Positions 1 to 5,936 of a stretch of 5,937 bases of DNA are shown piece by piece. This DNA comes from TMED69 sp036130055. Its GTDB lineage: Bacteria > Pseudomonadota > Gammaproteobacteria > Ga0077536. The stretch covers positions 1 to 5,937 of the forward strand of contig JAYYOR010000043.1 of the NCBI GenBank assembly GCA_036130055.1, given 5' to 3'. Position 1 is the first letter of the stretch, and the number at the start of each line of letters is the position of its first letter. Position numbers and translations under genes: made by a program. The notes under the pieces are model-generated. The model ran no database searches, had not been told where the DNA came from, and was given only the letters and a program-made list of their open reading frames with translations.

Positions 1-2
1 AA

Positions 3-668
3 GCTATTTTATTTTCGATTTTATTTTTTGCGTTTTCAATATGCTTGTCTATCATCTTGGACTGGCCATTTGATGCCGAACGTTGGAATATTGGGCTAAT
101 TGTTTTCGCGATGATTCCGGCAGTTATTGGTCTGGCTACTCTTTCGAAAGATTATCTAAGGTCAAGTTCACTAATAATCTTGTTTTTTTCTATTATTCAA
201 TTTCCAATGCTTTCGCACAATAATGGGATCGGCTATCATTCAAGCGGACTTTGGAAGCACCGATTGAATCCTCACACTAATGGCAGAGAAACCTTTGAGA
301 TGATTAATCAACGTAGTATTGGGGATGTTGGTTGGATTATAGGAGAAAGCTTCACTACTGAAATTTTCAGTCATTATTATTTTAACCATTATGACGGCGG
401 AGCATATGATAAATTGATCAATAGCAAGATTTTAACATTGGACCCTAATTCTCCCTTAGCTGACCAAATCCCGATTGACATTCTTGGAGAGGGAACGTTG
501 GCTGTAACTGCGTTTCACAGGACCAAAAAGTTTGGCGAGATAAAATCGTTTTTACAAACCAAAGGCTGCAAAGTGCTCACAGGTCAAAATAGTGGTGATA
601 TTCTGCCCAATGGTTTAACCTATTTAAGAGCTTCTTTCGCATTAATGAATTGCCAAGTCGAAAATTAA
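3..668 (+). CDS. C-terminal part of a multi-pass membrane protein, possibly a GT-C glycosyltransferase (5' end outside window)
   Basis: The reading frame is open from the left edge of the window, so this is the last 221 residues of a longer protein; the TTG at 45 and the out-of-frame ATG at 41 are not credible starts. The visible part begins with hydrophobic segments at about residues 1-19, 25-45 and 52-70 of the fragment. A soluble tail of about 150 residues follows, rich in aromatic residues and His (for example HYYFNHYDGGAYD). Several membrane helices followed by a globular C-terminal domain is the layout of GT-C enzymes (ArnT/PMT-like, using polyprenyl-phosphate sugars). The gene lies 46 bp upstream of a dolichyl-phosphate-mannose-synthase-like glycosyltransferase, the kind of enzyme that makes such lipid-linked sugars. 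The GT-C assignment rests on architecture and neighbourhood only. The catalytic N-terminal region is not visible, and an O-antigen polymerase-like or unknown membrane protein is equally possible. Confidence 0.6.
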   Translation, partial: AILFSILFFAFSICLSIILDWPFDAERWNIGLIVFAMIPAVIGLATLSKDYLRSSSLIILFFSIIQFPMLSHNNGIGYHSSGLWKHRLNPHTNGRETFEMINQRSIGDVGWIIGESFTTEIFSHYYFNHYDGGAYDKLINSKILTLDPNSPLADQIPIDILGEGTLAVTAFHRTKKFGEIKSFLQTKGCKVLTGQNSGDILPNGLTYLRASFALMNCQVEN

Positions 669-700
669 AATTGTGACAACAGATACTTAATTATCTAAAA

Positions 701-707
701 AAGAGAG
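701..707 (+). promoter_or_regulatory. Ribosome binding site of the family 2 glycosyltransferase
   Basis: The purine run AAGAGAG lies 7 bases before the ATG at 715. It supports that start over any later one. Confidence 0.55.
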
Positions 708-714
708 TATTAAA

Positions 715-1710
715 ATGGGTGAGTGTATTGCAGTAGTTATTCCATGTTATAAAGTACGGGCTAAAATCCTGGCAGTATTAAATCGAATTGGGTCAGAGGT
801 CTCTCTAATCTATGTAGTGGATGATGCTTGCCCTGAGAGAAGTGGAAAATTTGTCGAAGAGCATTTTACAGATTCACGTATAAAAGTTATTTATAATCAG
901 GCTAACCTTGGCGTAGGCGGGGCAACCCTAGTTGGAATGAAACAAGCTTCGGAAGATGGAGCTGATGTGATTTTAAAACTTGATGGCGATGGCCAAATGG
1001 ATCCGTCCTTCATTCCAATTTTTGTAGGTATAATTATCTCTGGCGAAGCAGATTATACAAAAGGAAACCGTTTTTTTAGTCTTGATGTTGTTAAAGAAAT
1101 GCCAATAAGTAGATTAATTGGCAATGCAGGCCTTTCATTTCTTACGAAATTATCAACAGGGTATTGGAAAAATTTTGATCCTACAAATGGCTATATTGCA
1201 ATACATGCTAATCTTTTGAAGATTTTGCCCCTAGAAAAAATATCTAAAAGATATTTTTTTGAGTCCGATTTATTATTTCGGCTCAGTACAGTTCGAGCTA
1301 AAGTGATTGACATTCCAATGCGTGCATATTATGGGGATGAATCAAGTGGATTGAAACCACATCGCGAGCTTGTTGTTTTTTCAATATGTCACTTCCGTAA
1401 TTTCGTGAAACGTATTGTATACAATTATTTTGTCAGGGATTTTAGCGTTGCTTCGCTTCAACTCATCACAGGTTTAGTACTTTTATCATTTGGGATTGCA
1501 TATGGATTTAATAATATACATGGTGGTGAGGTGGCCAGCGCTGGTACAGTTATGGTTGCCGCGTTGCCAATAATGGTGGGGTTGCAACTTTTACTGGCTT
1601 TCTTGGGGTTCGATATACAAGCTACTCCTACAGAAGCGATTCATACAAAATTAAAAAAAAATGGCTTAATTTGCAGTTCTTTAGCCAATGGAAACATTGA
1701 AGAAAAATGA
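715..1710 (+). CDS. Family 2 glycosyltransferase, DPM1/DPG-synthase-like, with two C-terminal membrane segments
   Basis: A 331-residue GT2 enzyme expected to move a sugar from a nucleotide sugar to a polyprenyl phosphate at the inner face of the cytoplasmic membrane. The GT-A fold is clear: the first strand VVIPCYK (residues 7-13), the nucleotide-binding acidic pair VVDD (34-37), the NLGVGGA loop (64-70), the metal-binding DGDG with QMDP (90-97), and TKGNRF (115-120). GYWKNFDPTNGY (149-160) and RYFFESDLLFRL (179-190) are acceptor-side motifs typical of the DPM_DPG-synthase group. Two hydrophobic segments at about 246-264 and 278-297 anchor the C-terminus. Length and motif order are normal for the family, so the gene looks intact. 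It sits between a membrane protein and a methyltransferase on the same strand, consistent with surface-polysaccharide or glycolipid synthesis. The sugar cannot be read from the sequence. Confidence 0.92.
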   Translation: MGECIAVVIPCYKVRAKILAVLNRIGSEVSLIYVVDDACPERSGKFVEEHFTDSRIKVIYNQANLGVGGATLVGMKQASEDGADVILKLDGDGQMDPSFIPIFVGIIISGEADYTKGNRFFSLDVVKEMPISRLIGNAGLSFLTKLSTGYWKNFDPTNGYIAIHANLLKILPLEKISKRYFFESDLLFRLSTVRAKVIDIPMRAYYGDESSGLKPHRELVVFSICHFRNFVKRIVYNYFVRDFSVASLQLITGLVLLSFGIAYGFNNIHGGEVASAGTVMVAALPIMVGLQLLLAFLGFDIQATPTEAIHTKLKKNGLICSSLANGNIEEK

Positions 1711-1729
1711 CCTTAATTTTAATTAGGAG

Positions 1730-1789
1730 ATGGATTATTTGCTGGAAGGTCAAAAATCGACTGAATGTTTTGGTCTAGGCACATTATAA
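1730..1789 (+). other. Short in-frame upstream reading frame abutting the methyltransferase start
   Basis: An ATG at 1730 (or TTG at 1739) opens a frame of 19 (or 16) codons. It ends in TAA at 1787-1789, directly touching and in the same frame as the methyltransferase ATG at 1790. The AGGAG at 1725-1729 is well spaced for the TTG start and has no equivalent before ATG 1790. This could be a leader peptide that hands ribosomes to the next start, or a former N-terminal extension cut off by a stop. It could also be chance in a 79-bp gap. No family similarity is visible in the peptide. Confidence 0.3.
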
Positions 1790-2506
1790 ATGAAAAAAAT
1801 TGAAGAGCTTTTGAGCCGTTTCCCCAAAACTCGACCTGATTTAAGTCAGGAGCATCAAGAAATTTATGAAAAAGAATATCTTCTAAATAGAGAGGGTCAA
1901 AAGCCGGCGGAAAAAATATCTAGTTATTTAGAAGGCTGGATGCATAATAAGGTTGCTAGGCATTCGATTTATCCTAGCCTTGAACTTGGCGCTGGTACTC
2001 TCAACCATTTAGAATTTGAAAGAAACCCGGTTTACTACGACATCGTTGAGCCATTTACTAATCTTTACAGACACAGTGAGCGTCAAAGTTTAGTAGGCAA
2101 ATGCTATCAGACGTTATCTGATATACCTAAATGCAAAAAGTATAAAAGGATTTTTTCAATAGCGGTTTTAGAACATATGGTAGATTTACCAAAAGAGCTT
2201 TCTTTAGCGTGTGACCTTTTAGACGACGACGGCGTATTTCTTGCGGGGATACCATCCGAGGGCGGTTTATTGTGGCATTTAGGTTGGAGAGTAAGTACGG
2301 GTTTAAGTTATTATATAAGAAACCGTTTGGATTACGGTGAACTAATGAGGCACGAGCACGTAAATACAGCAGATGAAATTATTACCCTTATTAAACTCTT
2401 CTTCAAGGATGTATCCATTACTAGATTTCCTTTGCCTTTTCATCATTTGAGTCTCTATGTTTTTATAGAAGCAAAAAACCCAAGAGTGCCAAGACCCAGT
2501 TGTTAA
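1790..2506 (+). CDS. Class I SAM-dependent methyltransferase
   Basis: A 238-residue cytoplasmic protein with the Rossmann-like methyltransferase core. Motif I is LELGAGT (residues 64-70). The end of strand beta-2 is YDIVEP (83-88), with acidic residues positioned for the SAM ribose. The post-motif IAVLEHMVDLP (124-134) is the typical 'S/A-V-LEH' segment, and GVFLAGIPSEGG (148-159) follows strand beta-5. The N-terminal 50 residues are charged and probably helical. An in-frame TAA immediately precedes ATG 1790, so the gene cannot start further upstream in this frame, although no good Shine-Dalgarno sequence precedes the ATG. The gene follows the glycosyltransferase by 79 bp on the same strand, so a substrate among sugars or lipid-linked glycans is plausible. 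The acceptor cannot be determined from sequence. Confidence 0.85.
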   Translation: MKKIEELLSRFPKTRPDLSQEHQEIYEKEYLLNREGQKPAEKISSYLEGWMHNKVARHSIYPSLELGAGTLNHLEFERNPVYYDIVEPFTNLYRHSERQSLVGKCYQTLSDIPKCKKYKRIFSIAVLEHMVDLPKELSLACDLLDDDGVFLAGIPSEGGLLWHLGWRVSTGLSYYIRNRLDYGELMRHEHVNTADEIITLIKLFFKDVSITRFPLPFHHLSLYVFIEAKNPRVPRPSC

Positions 2507-2541
2507 ATACATTCAACATTCGGCGGTTGTTGTGGTTCGGT

Positions 2542-3804
2542 TTATGAAAGATAGTCTTTTAACAAAAATTTCATAATGCCTTCATTAGGCAGAGTGGTGG
2601 TCTTCTTTTTATGCAAAAGGTATCCAACGGGTATATGAACCCCGACCCTCTCTCTATATGGATAAAATATTTCGTAGAAAAAAGCCGTTTTGTCACCAAG
2701 TTTAAATGCTTCTTTCTTTTTAACGTCAACGTCAATTGTAGCTTGGATGAAAACTTGGTAATAGTCCCTTTCTTTATTTATCTCGACAAAAAAAACATTG
2801 TGGCTAGAAACTTTTATGTTTTTTAATTGTTCGATCTTTTTTAGATCGTTTGTATCTTTTATTTGAAAATTCAATTCGCTTGTCATTCCGATGTAAAGGT
2901 TTTGAAAGTTGATCCCTAAGGTGTCCGATAAAAATTTTGCACCATCATAAAAGTTGTAAACGAAAACATCACTCGCTTCTTTCTGCGTCAGTGCAGTTAT
3001 GATGGCTATTTCTTGATTTTTATTCTCATTGCCTGTGCTAAGCATTCTCATTATTCCCGCTAAGAAATAGTCAAGTGCTTTTTGCGTGGATTTGTCTTTT
3101 CTATGATTATGTTGAAAGTGAGCCGCAGAATTTAAAAATACAAAGCTAATATTTCTGTTTTGATCAAATTTTTTATACAAATGCATTGAGATATTTTCAA
3201 AAAGCATAAAAATTACTGATGAGTTAATTTTTTTCGCCTTTAAGACAATGATGAAGCTTTCATACAGTGCTTTTAATAACTCCTTTAATTTTACTTTAAA
3301 GAAAATATATGAAAGTGAATTGATTACTTTTGGCGCCAGTGACATATACTTAGGGCTATGGTAGTTTTCAGCAAGATAGCGTACTGGGCTTATAAATTTT
3401 TCAAGCTCAATTGGCTGGGAAATTATGCTTTTGCTCCAAGGGTCAGCCAATAAAATATTTTCTCTTGTTGAATGGCTTGGGTTCATTATTCCCCAAGCGA
3501 TATAGCTTAGATTCGATGATTCTAGTATTTTGAAGATGCTTTTTTTTGTTGCACATTTACTCCCCAGGGAGCCGTGCCTAAGTTGACCGTGTACTTTTGT
3601 CGGTACTTGATTATGTATGGTTGGCCATTGGACCCAAGGGTCAAGCCCATTAAATTCGACTTCTTCATCAGGGCTCGTTTTAGATAGATACAGATTATTA
3701 GGACATTCGTTCGAAAAAAGCGGGTATTTGTTTTGCCAGCCTGGACCAAATTCAAACTCGTTTAGTTCCAATATGACGATTTTATCTCTCTCACGGTTTT
3801 TCAT
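2542..3804 (-). CDS. Divergent alkaline-phosphatase-superfamily-like protein of polysaccharide loci
   Basis: A 420-residue protein encoded convergently to the methyltransferase, 35 bp away. It shows the signature of a family I know mainly from glycan clusters. The first strand is IVILELNEF (residues 9-17). LDPWVQWPTIH (54-64) and VPTKVHG (67-73) correspond to the 'P-W-x-Q-W-T-H-TG-P-HG' block. FLNSAAHFQHNH (223-234) and ITALTQK (269-275) follow. In active phosphatase/phosphodiesterase relatives the first block carries a Thr/Ser nucleophile and a late Asp-His pair binds metal. Here an acidic residue lies near the nucleophile position, N-Q replaces the usual T-G, and I see no D-H-G motif, so catalysis is doubtful. 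No signal peptide is visible. The middle (about 155-215) is Lys- and Ile-rich. ATG 3804 is the first good start, with only a weak AGGG about 12 bases upstream. Moderate confidence in the family, low in the activity. Confidence 0.6.
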   Translation of the reverse strand: MKNRERDKIVILELNEFEFGPGWQNKYPLFSNECPNNLYLSKTSPDEEVEFNGLDPWVQWPTIHNQVPTKVHGQLRHGSLGSKCATKKSIFKILESSNLSYIAWGIMNPSHSTRENILLADPWSKSIISQPIELEKFISPVRYLAENYHSPKYMSLAPKVINSLSYIFFKVKLKELLKALYESFIIVLKAKKINSSVIFMLFENISMHLYKKFDQNRNISFVFLNSAAHFQHNHRKDKSTQKALDYFLAGIMRMLSTGNENKNQEIAIITALTQKEASDVFVYNFYDGAKFLSDTLGINFQNLYIGMTSELNFQIKDTNDLKKIEQLKNIKVSSHNVFFVEINKERDYYQVFIQATIDVDVKKKEAFKLGDKTAFFYEIFYPYRERVGVHIPVGYLLHKKKTTTLPNEGIMKFLLKDYLS

Positions 3805-4031
3805 GATACTTGATGGCCCTACGTTTACCTGGACAGCAACTATTCACGGTATAGATTCTCATTTAATTGTTTTATTTAGAATAAAATTATTAAGGATTAT
3901 CGCATAGACGTTTATTGCTCGCCATATAATTTTAAAAATTTAATTTCCTAATTGAGTAAATCTTTGGGATCATTTTGATAGTAAAAAATGGTTTTTTGGT
4001 GTTACAATAATTTTTTTTTGAGAAATTGATT
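3805..4031. promoter_or_regulatory. AT-rich divergent intergenic region
   Basis: These 227 bp separate two genes that point away from each other, so promoters for both should lie here. It is strongly AT-rich with many A and T runs. I see no RNA gene, no clear repeat and no convincing sigma-70 pair for the minus-strand gene. The one usable -10 candidate for the plus-strand hydrolase is listed separately. Confidence 0.5.
4003..4023 (+). promoter_or_regulatory. Possible -10 box and ribosome binding site of the hydrolase
   Basis: TACAAT at 4003-4008 matches the sigma-70 -10 consensus at five of six positions. The best upstream -35-like element, TTGATA at 3975-3980, is 22 bp away, which is longer than usual. 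A T-run follows, then GAGA at 4020-4023, 8 bases before ATG 4032. The leader would be very short. The start-site reading is firmer than the promoter. Confidence 0.35.
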
Positions 4032-4754
4032 ATGCCTTTTTTTTCCAGAGAAAGTACGTCTATTTATTTTGAAGATTCCGGAGAAGACCTGCCTGCTATC
4101 CTGATCATTGCCCCAGGGGGTATGAAGTCCTCATTAAACTTTTGGTCAAACACACCATGGGATCCGCGAAAAGCGCTTTCTGGTAAATATAGAGTAATAG
4201 CCATGGACCAAAGAAATGCTGGACAGTCAATTGCACCAATTACTGTCAAAGATGGGTGGCAAAACTATATTGAAGACCAGATAGCACTTATGGACCACCT
4301 CGAGGTTGATAAATTCAACGTCGCTGGCATGTGCATAGGAGGGCCATATTGTTTAGGTATTATCGATGCGGTGCCTGGCAGGGTTATTTCCGCAACTATT
4401 TTTCAAACCATTGGTTTAGATAACAATCGAGACGCTTTTTACCGATTATTTGATGAATGGGCTTATGAGGTTGGGTCACGAAACATTGATATTACACAGG
4501 AAGCATTCAACGCTTTTAGGACGAATATGTTCGGGTCTAACAAGGTTCTTTTTAATCTTGATGAATCCTTTTTAAGCACTTGTAGGACCCCGCTATTAGT
4601 TCTTATGGGTGATGATATATTCCACCCTAGGTCTGCATCTGAGCTGATAGTAGATAAAGCCCCTAATGCACAACTTATAGAATCTTGGAAAGAAGGTGAA
4701 GCTCGAGAAACTGCAATCTTAAAATGTGAACAATTTTTGGACGATCACAATTAA
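4032..4754 (+). CDS. Alpha/beta hydrolase with a cysteine nucleophile elbow (GMCIGG)
   Basis: A 240-residue cytoplasmic alpha/beta-hydrolase-fold protein. The oxyanion-side loop APGGMKSS is at residues 27-34, and strand beta-4 ends in VIAMDQRNAGQS (55-66), the common 'D-x-R-G-x-G-x-S' block. The nucleophile elbow VAGMCIGG (97-104) carries Cys101 where most members have Ser. The acid strand is LLVLMGDDIFHP (188-199). The C-terminal region where the catalytic His usually lies reads ESWKEGEA (217-224) and has no His; His198 and His239 are the alternatives. A Cys in this elbow is known from dienelactone hydrolases, but the rest resembles a separate group with an APGGM...MDQRNAG...GMCIGGP pattern that I recall without a known substrate. 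I chose ATG 4032 over TTG 4026 because of the GAGA at 4020-4023. The gene stands alone, divergent from one neighbour and convergent with the selenoprotein. Confidence 0.85.
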   Translation: MPFFSRESTSIYFEDSGEDLPAILIIAPGGMKSSLNFWSNTPWDPRKALSGKYRVIAMDQRNAGQSIAPITVKDGWQNYIEDQIALMDHLEVDKFNVAGMCIGGPYCLGIIDAVPGRVISATIFQTIGLDNNRDAFYRLFDEWAYEVGSRNIDITQEAFNAFRTNMFGSNKVLFNLDESFLSTCRTPLLVLMGDDIFHPRSASELIVDKAPNAQLIESWKEGEARETAILKCEQFLDDHN

Positions 4755-4783
4755 TAAAGGCACGTGGTCTCCACGGATTTATT
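4753..4783. terminator. Possible bidirectional terminator hairpin
   Basis: CGTGG (4763-4767) and CCACG (4771-4775) pair around a TCT loop. Beyond an asymmetric internal loop, AATAAA (4753-4758) pairs with TTTATT (4778-4783), so each strand shows a T-rich tail after the stem. The element overlaps the hydrolase stop codon and lies about 70 bp beyond the selenoprotein stop, suiting a shared terminator between convergent genes. The 5-bp core stem is short, so confidence is modest. Confidence 0.4.
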
Positions 4784-4851
4784 GAAGTTAAGCACTTTTT
4801 ATTTGTTTATTCTTGCTCATTAGGAAATGCTCCACTTGCAAAACTCATCCG

Positions 4852-5370
4852 TTATTTGTCACTAAAAACTAGCTCAAAAATATCGTTAAAATAACGCTCT
4901 GCCAGCTCATCTAATTCGTCATTTGTTCTGTCTTGGATTGGGTGTGCAACAAATACTCCGTCCGCATCAAAACCCAACGATTTTGCATGGCTATCTGCTG
5001 ATGCTTTGAATGGCTCGGATGCTACGAACCCTCCCGGGATACCGCGAGCATCTAACTCTCTGATGTCTTGCAAACTGCAAGACGTACATGAACCTCAGTC
5101 AGCCAGTCCTTGAACAACAGCATTTACTTCTGTTGTTATCTTTTGAATTAAACTAATGGGCGCGGGACGGGCAAAAGTAGGTTTTTTATACCGTTTTGTT
5201 TGAAGCCCTCTTGCTATGAAAAGTTTTTCAATTCTATTTAAAAAAACATCACCCTTTGCTTTTGAAATATCTATTAAGCCAACTATCGTGCTTGGAGTTG
5301 CTTTAATTTTTTTGAGTGGTTTTTTATTTATAGGCTCAAGTTCACCTGTTGGATCTAATAAGTATCGCAT
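4852..5370 (-). CDS. UGSC-motif selenoprotein (UGA at 5097-5095 read as selenocysteine)
   Basis: One 172-residue gene that standard calling splits in two. From ATG 5370 the frame runs 91 codons, meets UGA, and continues in the same frame for 80 codons to TAA 4854-4852. With Sec at position 92 the protein reads GLAD-U-GSCTSCS, and the UGSC motif gives the family its name. Both sides fit the family as I know it. The N-terminus begins MRYLLDPTGELEPI, with a short strand IVGLIDISK (29-37). After the motif come LQDIRELDARGIPGGFVASE (100-119), LGFDADGVFVAHPI (132-145) and an acidic helical tail. Cys-containing relatives have 'D-C-G-S-C-T' at the same place. U92 and C95 form a UxxC redox pair, with C98 nearby. 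The reaction is not known to me. I chose ATG 5370 because it overlaps the upstream stop (TAATG), has AGGGAG 11 bases before it, and puts DPTGE at the N-terminus; ATG 5427 would add 19 residues. Without selenocysteine machinery the product would stop at 91 residues, before the motif. Confidence 0.85.
5065..5083 (-). promoter_or_regulatory. Bacterial SECIS-like hairpin
   Basis: On the minus strand GTCTTGCA (5083-5076) and TGCAAGAC (5072-5065) form a perfect 8-bp stem around the loop GUU (5075-5073). The stem begins 11 bases after the UGA, and the loop's first base, a G, is the 20th base after it. A stem-loop immediately 3' of the UGA inside the coding sequence, with G at the start of the apical loop, is the known form of the bacterial element bound by SelB. 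The hairpin overlaps codons 97-103, so it must also encode the residues after U-G-S-C-T. Confidence 0.8.
5095..5097 (-). other. In-frame UGA, predicted selenocysteine codon (residue 92)
   Basis: This TGA separates two reading frames that lie in the same phase and belong to one protein family. The next codons are GGT TCA TGT, giving U-G-S-C. It is the only stop between ATG 5370 and TAA 4854. Confidence 0.85.
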
Positions 5371-5936
5371 TAGTTCTTTATCTCCCTTGTTATTGGATTT
5401 GTGCCAACTTCTCCATTCATAAGCCATCCTGGTATAATTGCAGAAAAAAGTCCAGCGGAACCTCCCGCTCTTATAAGAGTTATACCAGAACTCCTAAATT
5501 TTGGAACATTTCCCCCCCCGATCTTTTTTTGATTTTCTGTTGAATTTTTTGTGATCATGCCAAAGTCGCCACCATCAGGAACGGTAGTCTCTTTGTAAAG
5601 GGCGTCAACCGTAGTCTTTTTGTCCCAACCGTTTCGATCAAAAACGTTACCATGTTCAGGCCCGATGACTACTATGGTGTCGGACGCATTAGCCATATCT
5701 TTATGATTAACTATTTTTAAGCTACCTGAGATTGATTTAATTAGACCCTCAGGGCTGCGCGAATTTTGATCAATTACACCAACGGGGCCATCAGCAGACA
5801 GAAGAGTTACAGTAGATTTGTTTCTATCAAAACCATTATCTTCAGCTAGAGTAGTCCATGGCGTAGTCTCATCTTCTGCAATACAGAAGCCTAATTTAGA
5901 GGGAGTGCCAAAAGTTGCTTGATCAACCTCTTGCGG
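5370..5936 (-). CDS. Uncharacterised protein paired with the UGSC selenoprotein (N-terminus outside window)
   Basis: The frame is open from the right edge of the window to TAA 5372-5370, giving the last 188 residues of a longer protein; the internal ATG 5696 is Met81 of this fragment and unlikely to be the start. I cannot assign a function. Visible landmarks are NGFDRNKSTV (34-43), TLLSADGPVGVID (44-56), IVVIGPEHGNVFDRNGWDKK (88-107) and a Gly-rich C-terminal part, RAGGSAGLFSAIIPGW (156-171) followed by TNPITREIK. The GPEH and GGSAGLFSA stretches look conserved and may line a binding site, but that is inference. No membrane helix or signal peptide is seen in this part. Its stop shares one base with the selenoprotein start, so the two are almost certainly co-translated and probably act in one complex or pathway. 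A run of eight G lies at 5519-5512, and the frame is plausible on both sides. Confidence 0.75.
   Translation of the reverse strand, partial: PQEVDQATFGTPSKLGFCIAEDETTPWTTLAEDNGFDRNKSTVTLLSADGPVGVIDQNSRSPEGLIKSISGSLKIVNHKDMANASDTIVVIGPEHGNVFDRNGWDKKTTVDALYKETTVPDGGDFGMITKNSTENQKKIGGGNVPKFRSSGITLIRAGGSAGLFSAIIPGWLMNGEVGTNPITREIKN
5381..5388 (-). promoter_or_regulatory. Ribosome binding site of the selenoprotein
   Basis: AAGGGAGA on the minus strand lies within the last codons of the upstream gene. Its GGAG ends 11 bases before ATG 5370. The spacing is a little long, but the TAATG overlap would let terminating ribosomes reinitiate. Confidence 0.5.

Noticed and set aside
2507..2541. Terminator between the convergent methyltransferase and phosphatase-like genes
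   Set aside because: Only 4-5 bp CAAC/GTTG pairings are available and no T-run follows, so it is too weak to call.
2611..2826. Plus-strand 71-codon reading frame
   Set aside because: It is antisense inside the phosphatase-like gene, with no ribosome site and no family features. The same applies to the other short frames inside genes at 3522-3755, 3617-3907, 4064-4249, 5216-5422 and 5349-5543.
3975..3980. TTGATA as a -35 box paired with TACAAT
   Set aside because: The spacer is 22 bp, outside the usual sigma-70 range. I kept only the -10 candidate, at low confidence.
4818..4829. CATT-AGGA-AATG hairpin downstream of the selenoprotein
   Set aside because: A 4-bp AT-rich stem is expected by chance.
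4852..5073. Independent small gene starting at TTG 5073
   Set aside because: The start lies in the loop of the SECIS-like hairpin, has no ribosome site, and cuts the protein just after its conserved GSCTSCS segment, which is encoded in frame directly upstream.
4852..5427. Pseudogene caused by a nonsense mutation
   Set aside because: Only one stop interrupts an otherwise intact frame. It falls exactly at the redox position of the family motif and is followed by a SECIS-like hairpin, so selenocysteine is the better reading.
5371..5427. Selenoprotein start at ATG 5427
   Set aside because: It would overlap the upstream gene by 58 bases and lacks a spaced Shine-Dalgarno. ATG 5370 has TAATG coupling, AGGGAG upstream and a family-like N-terminus.
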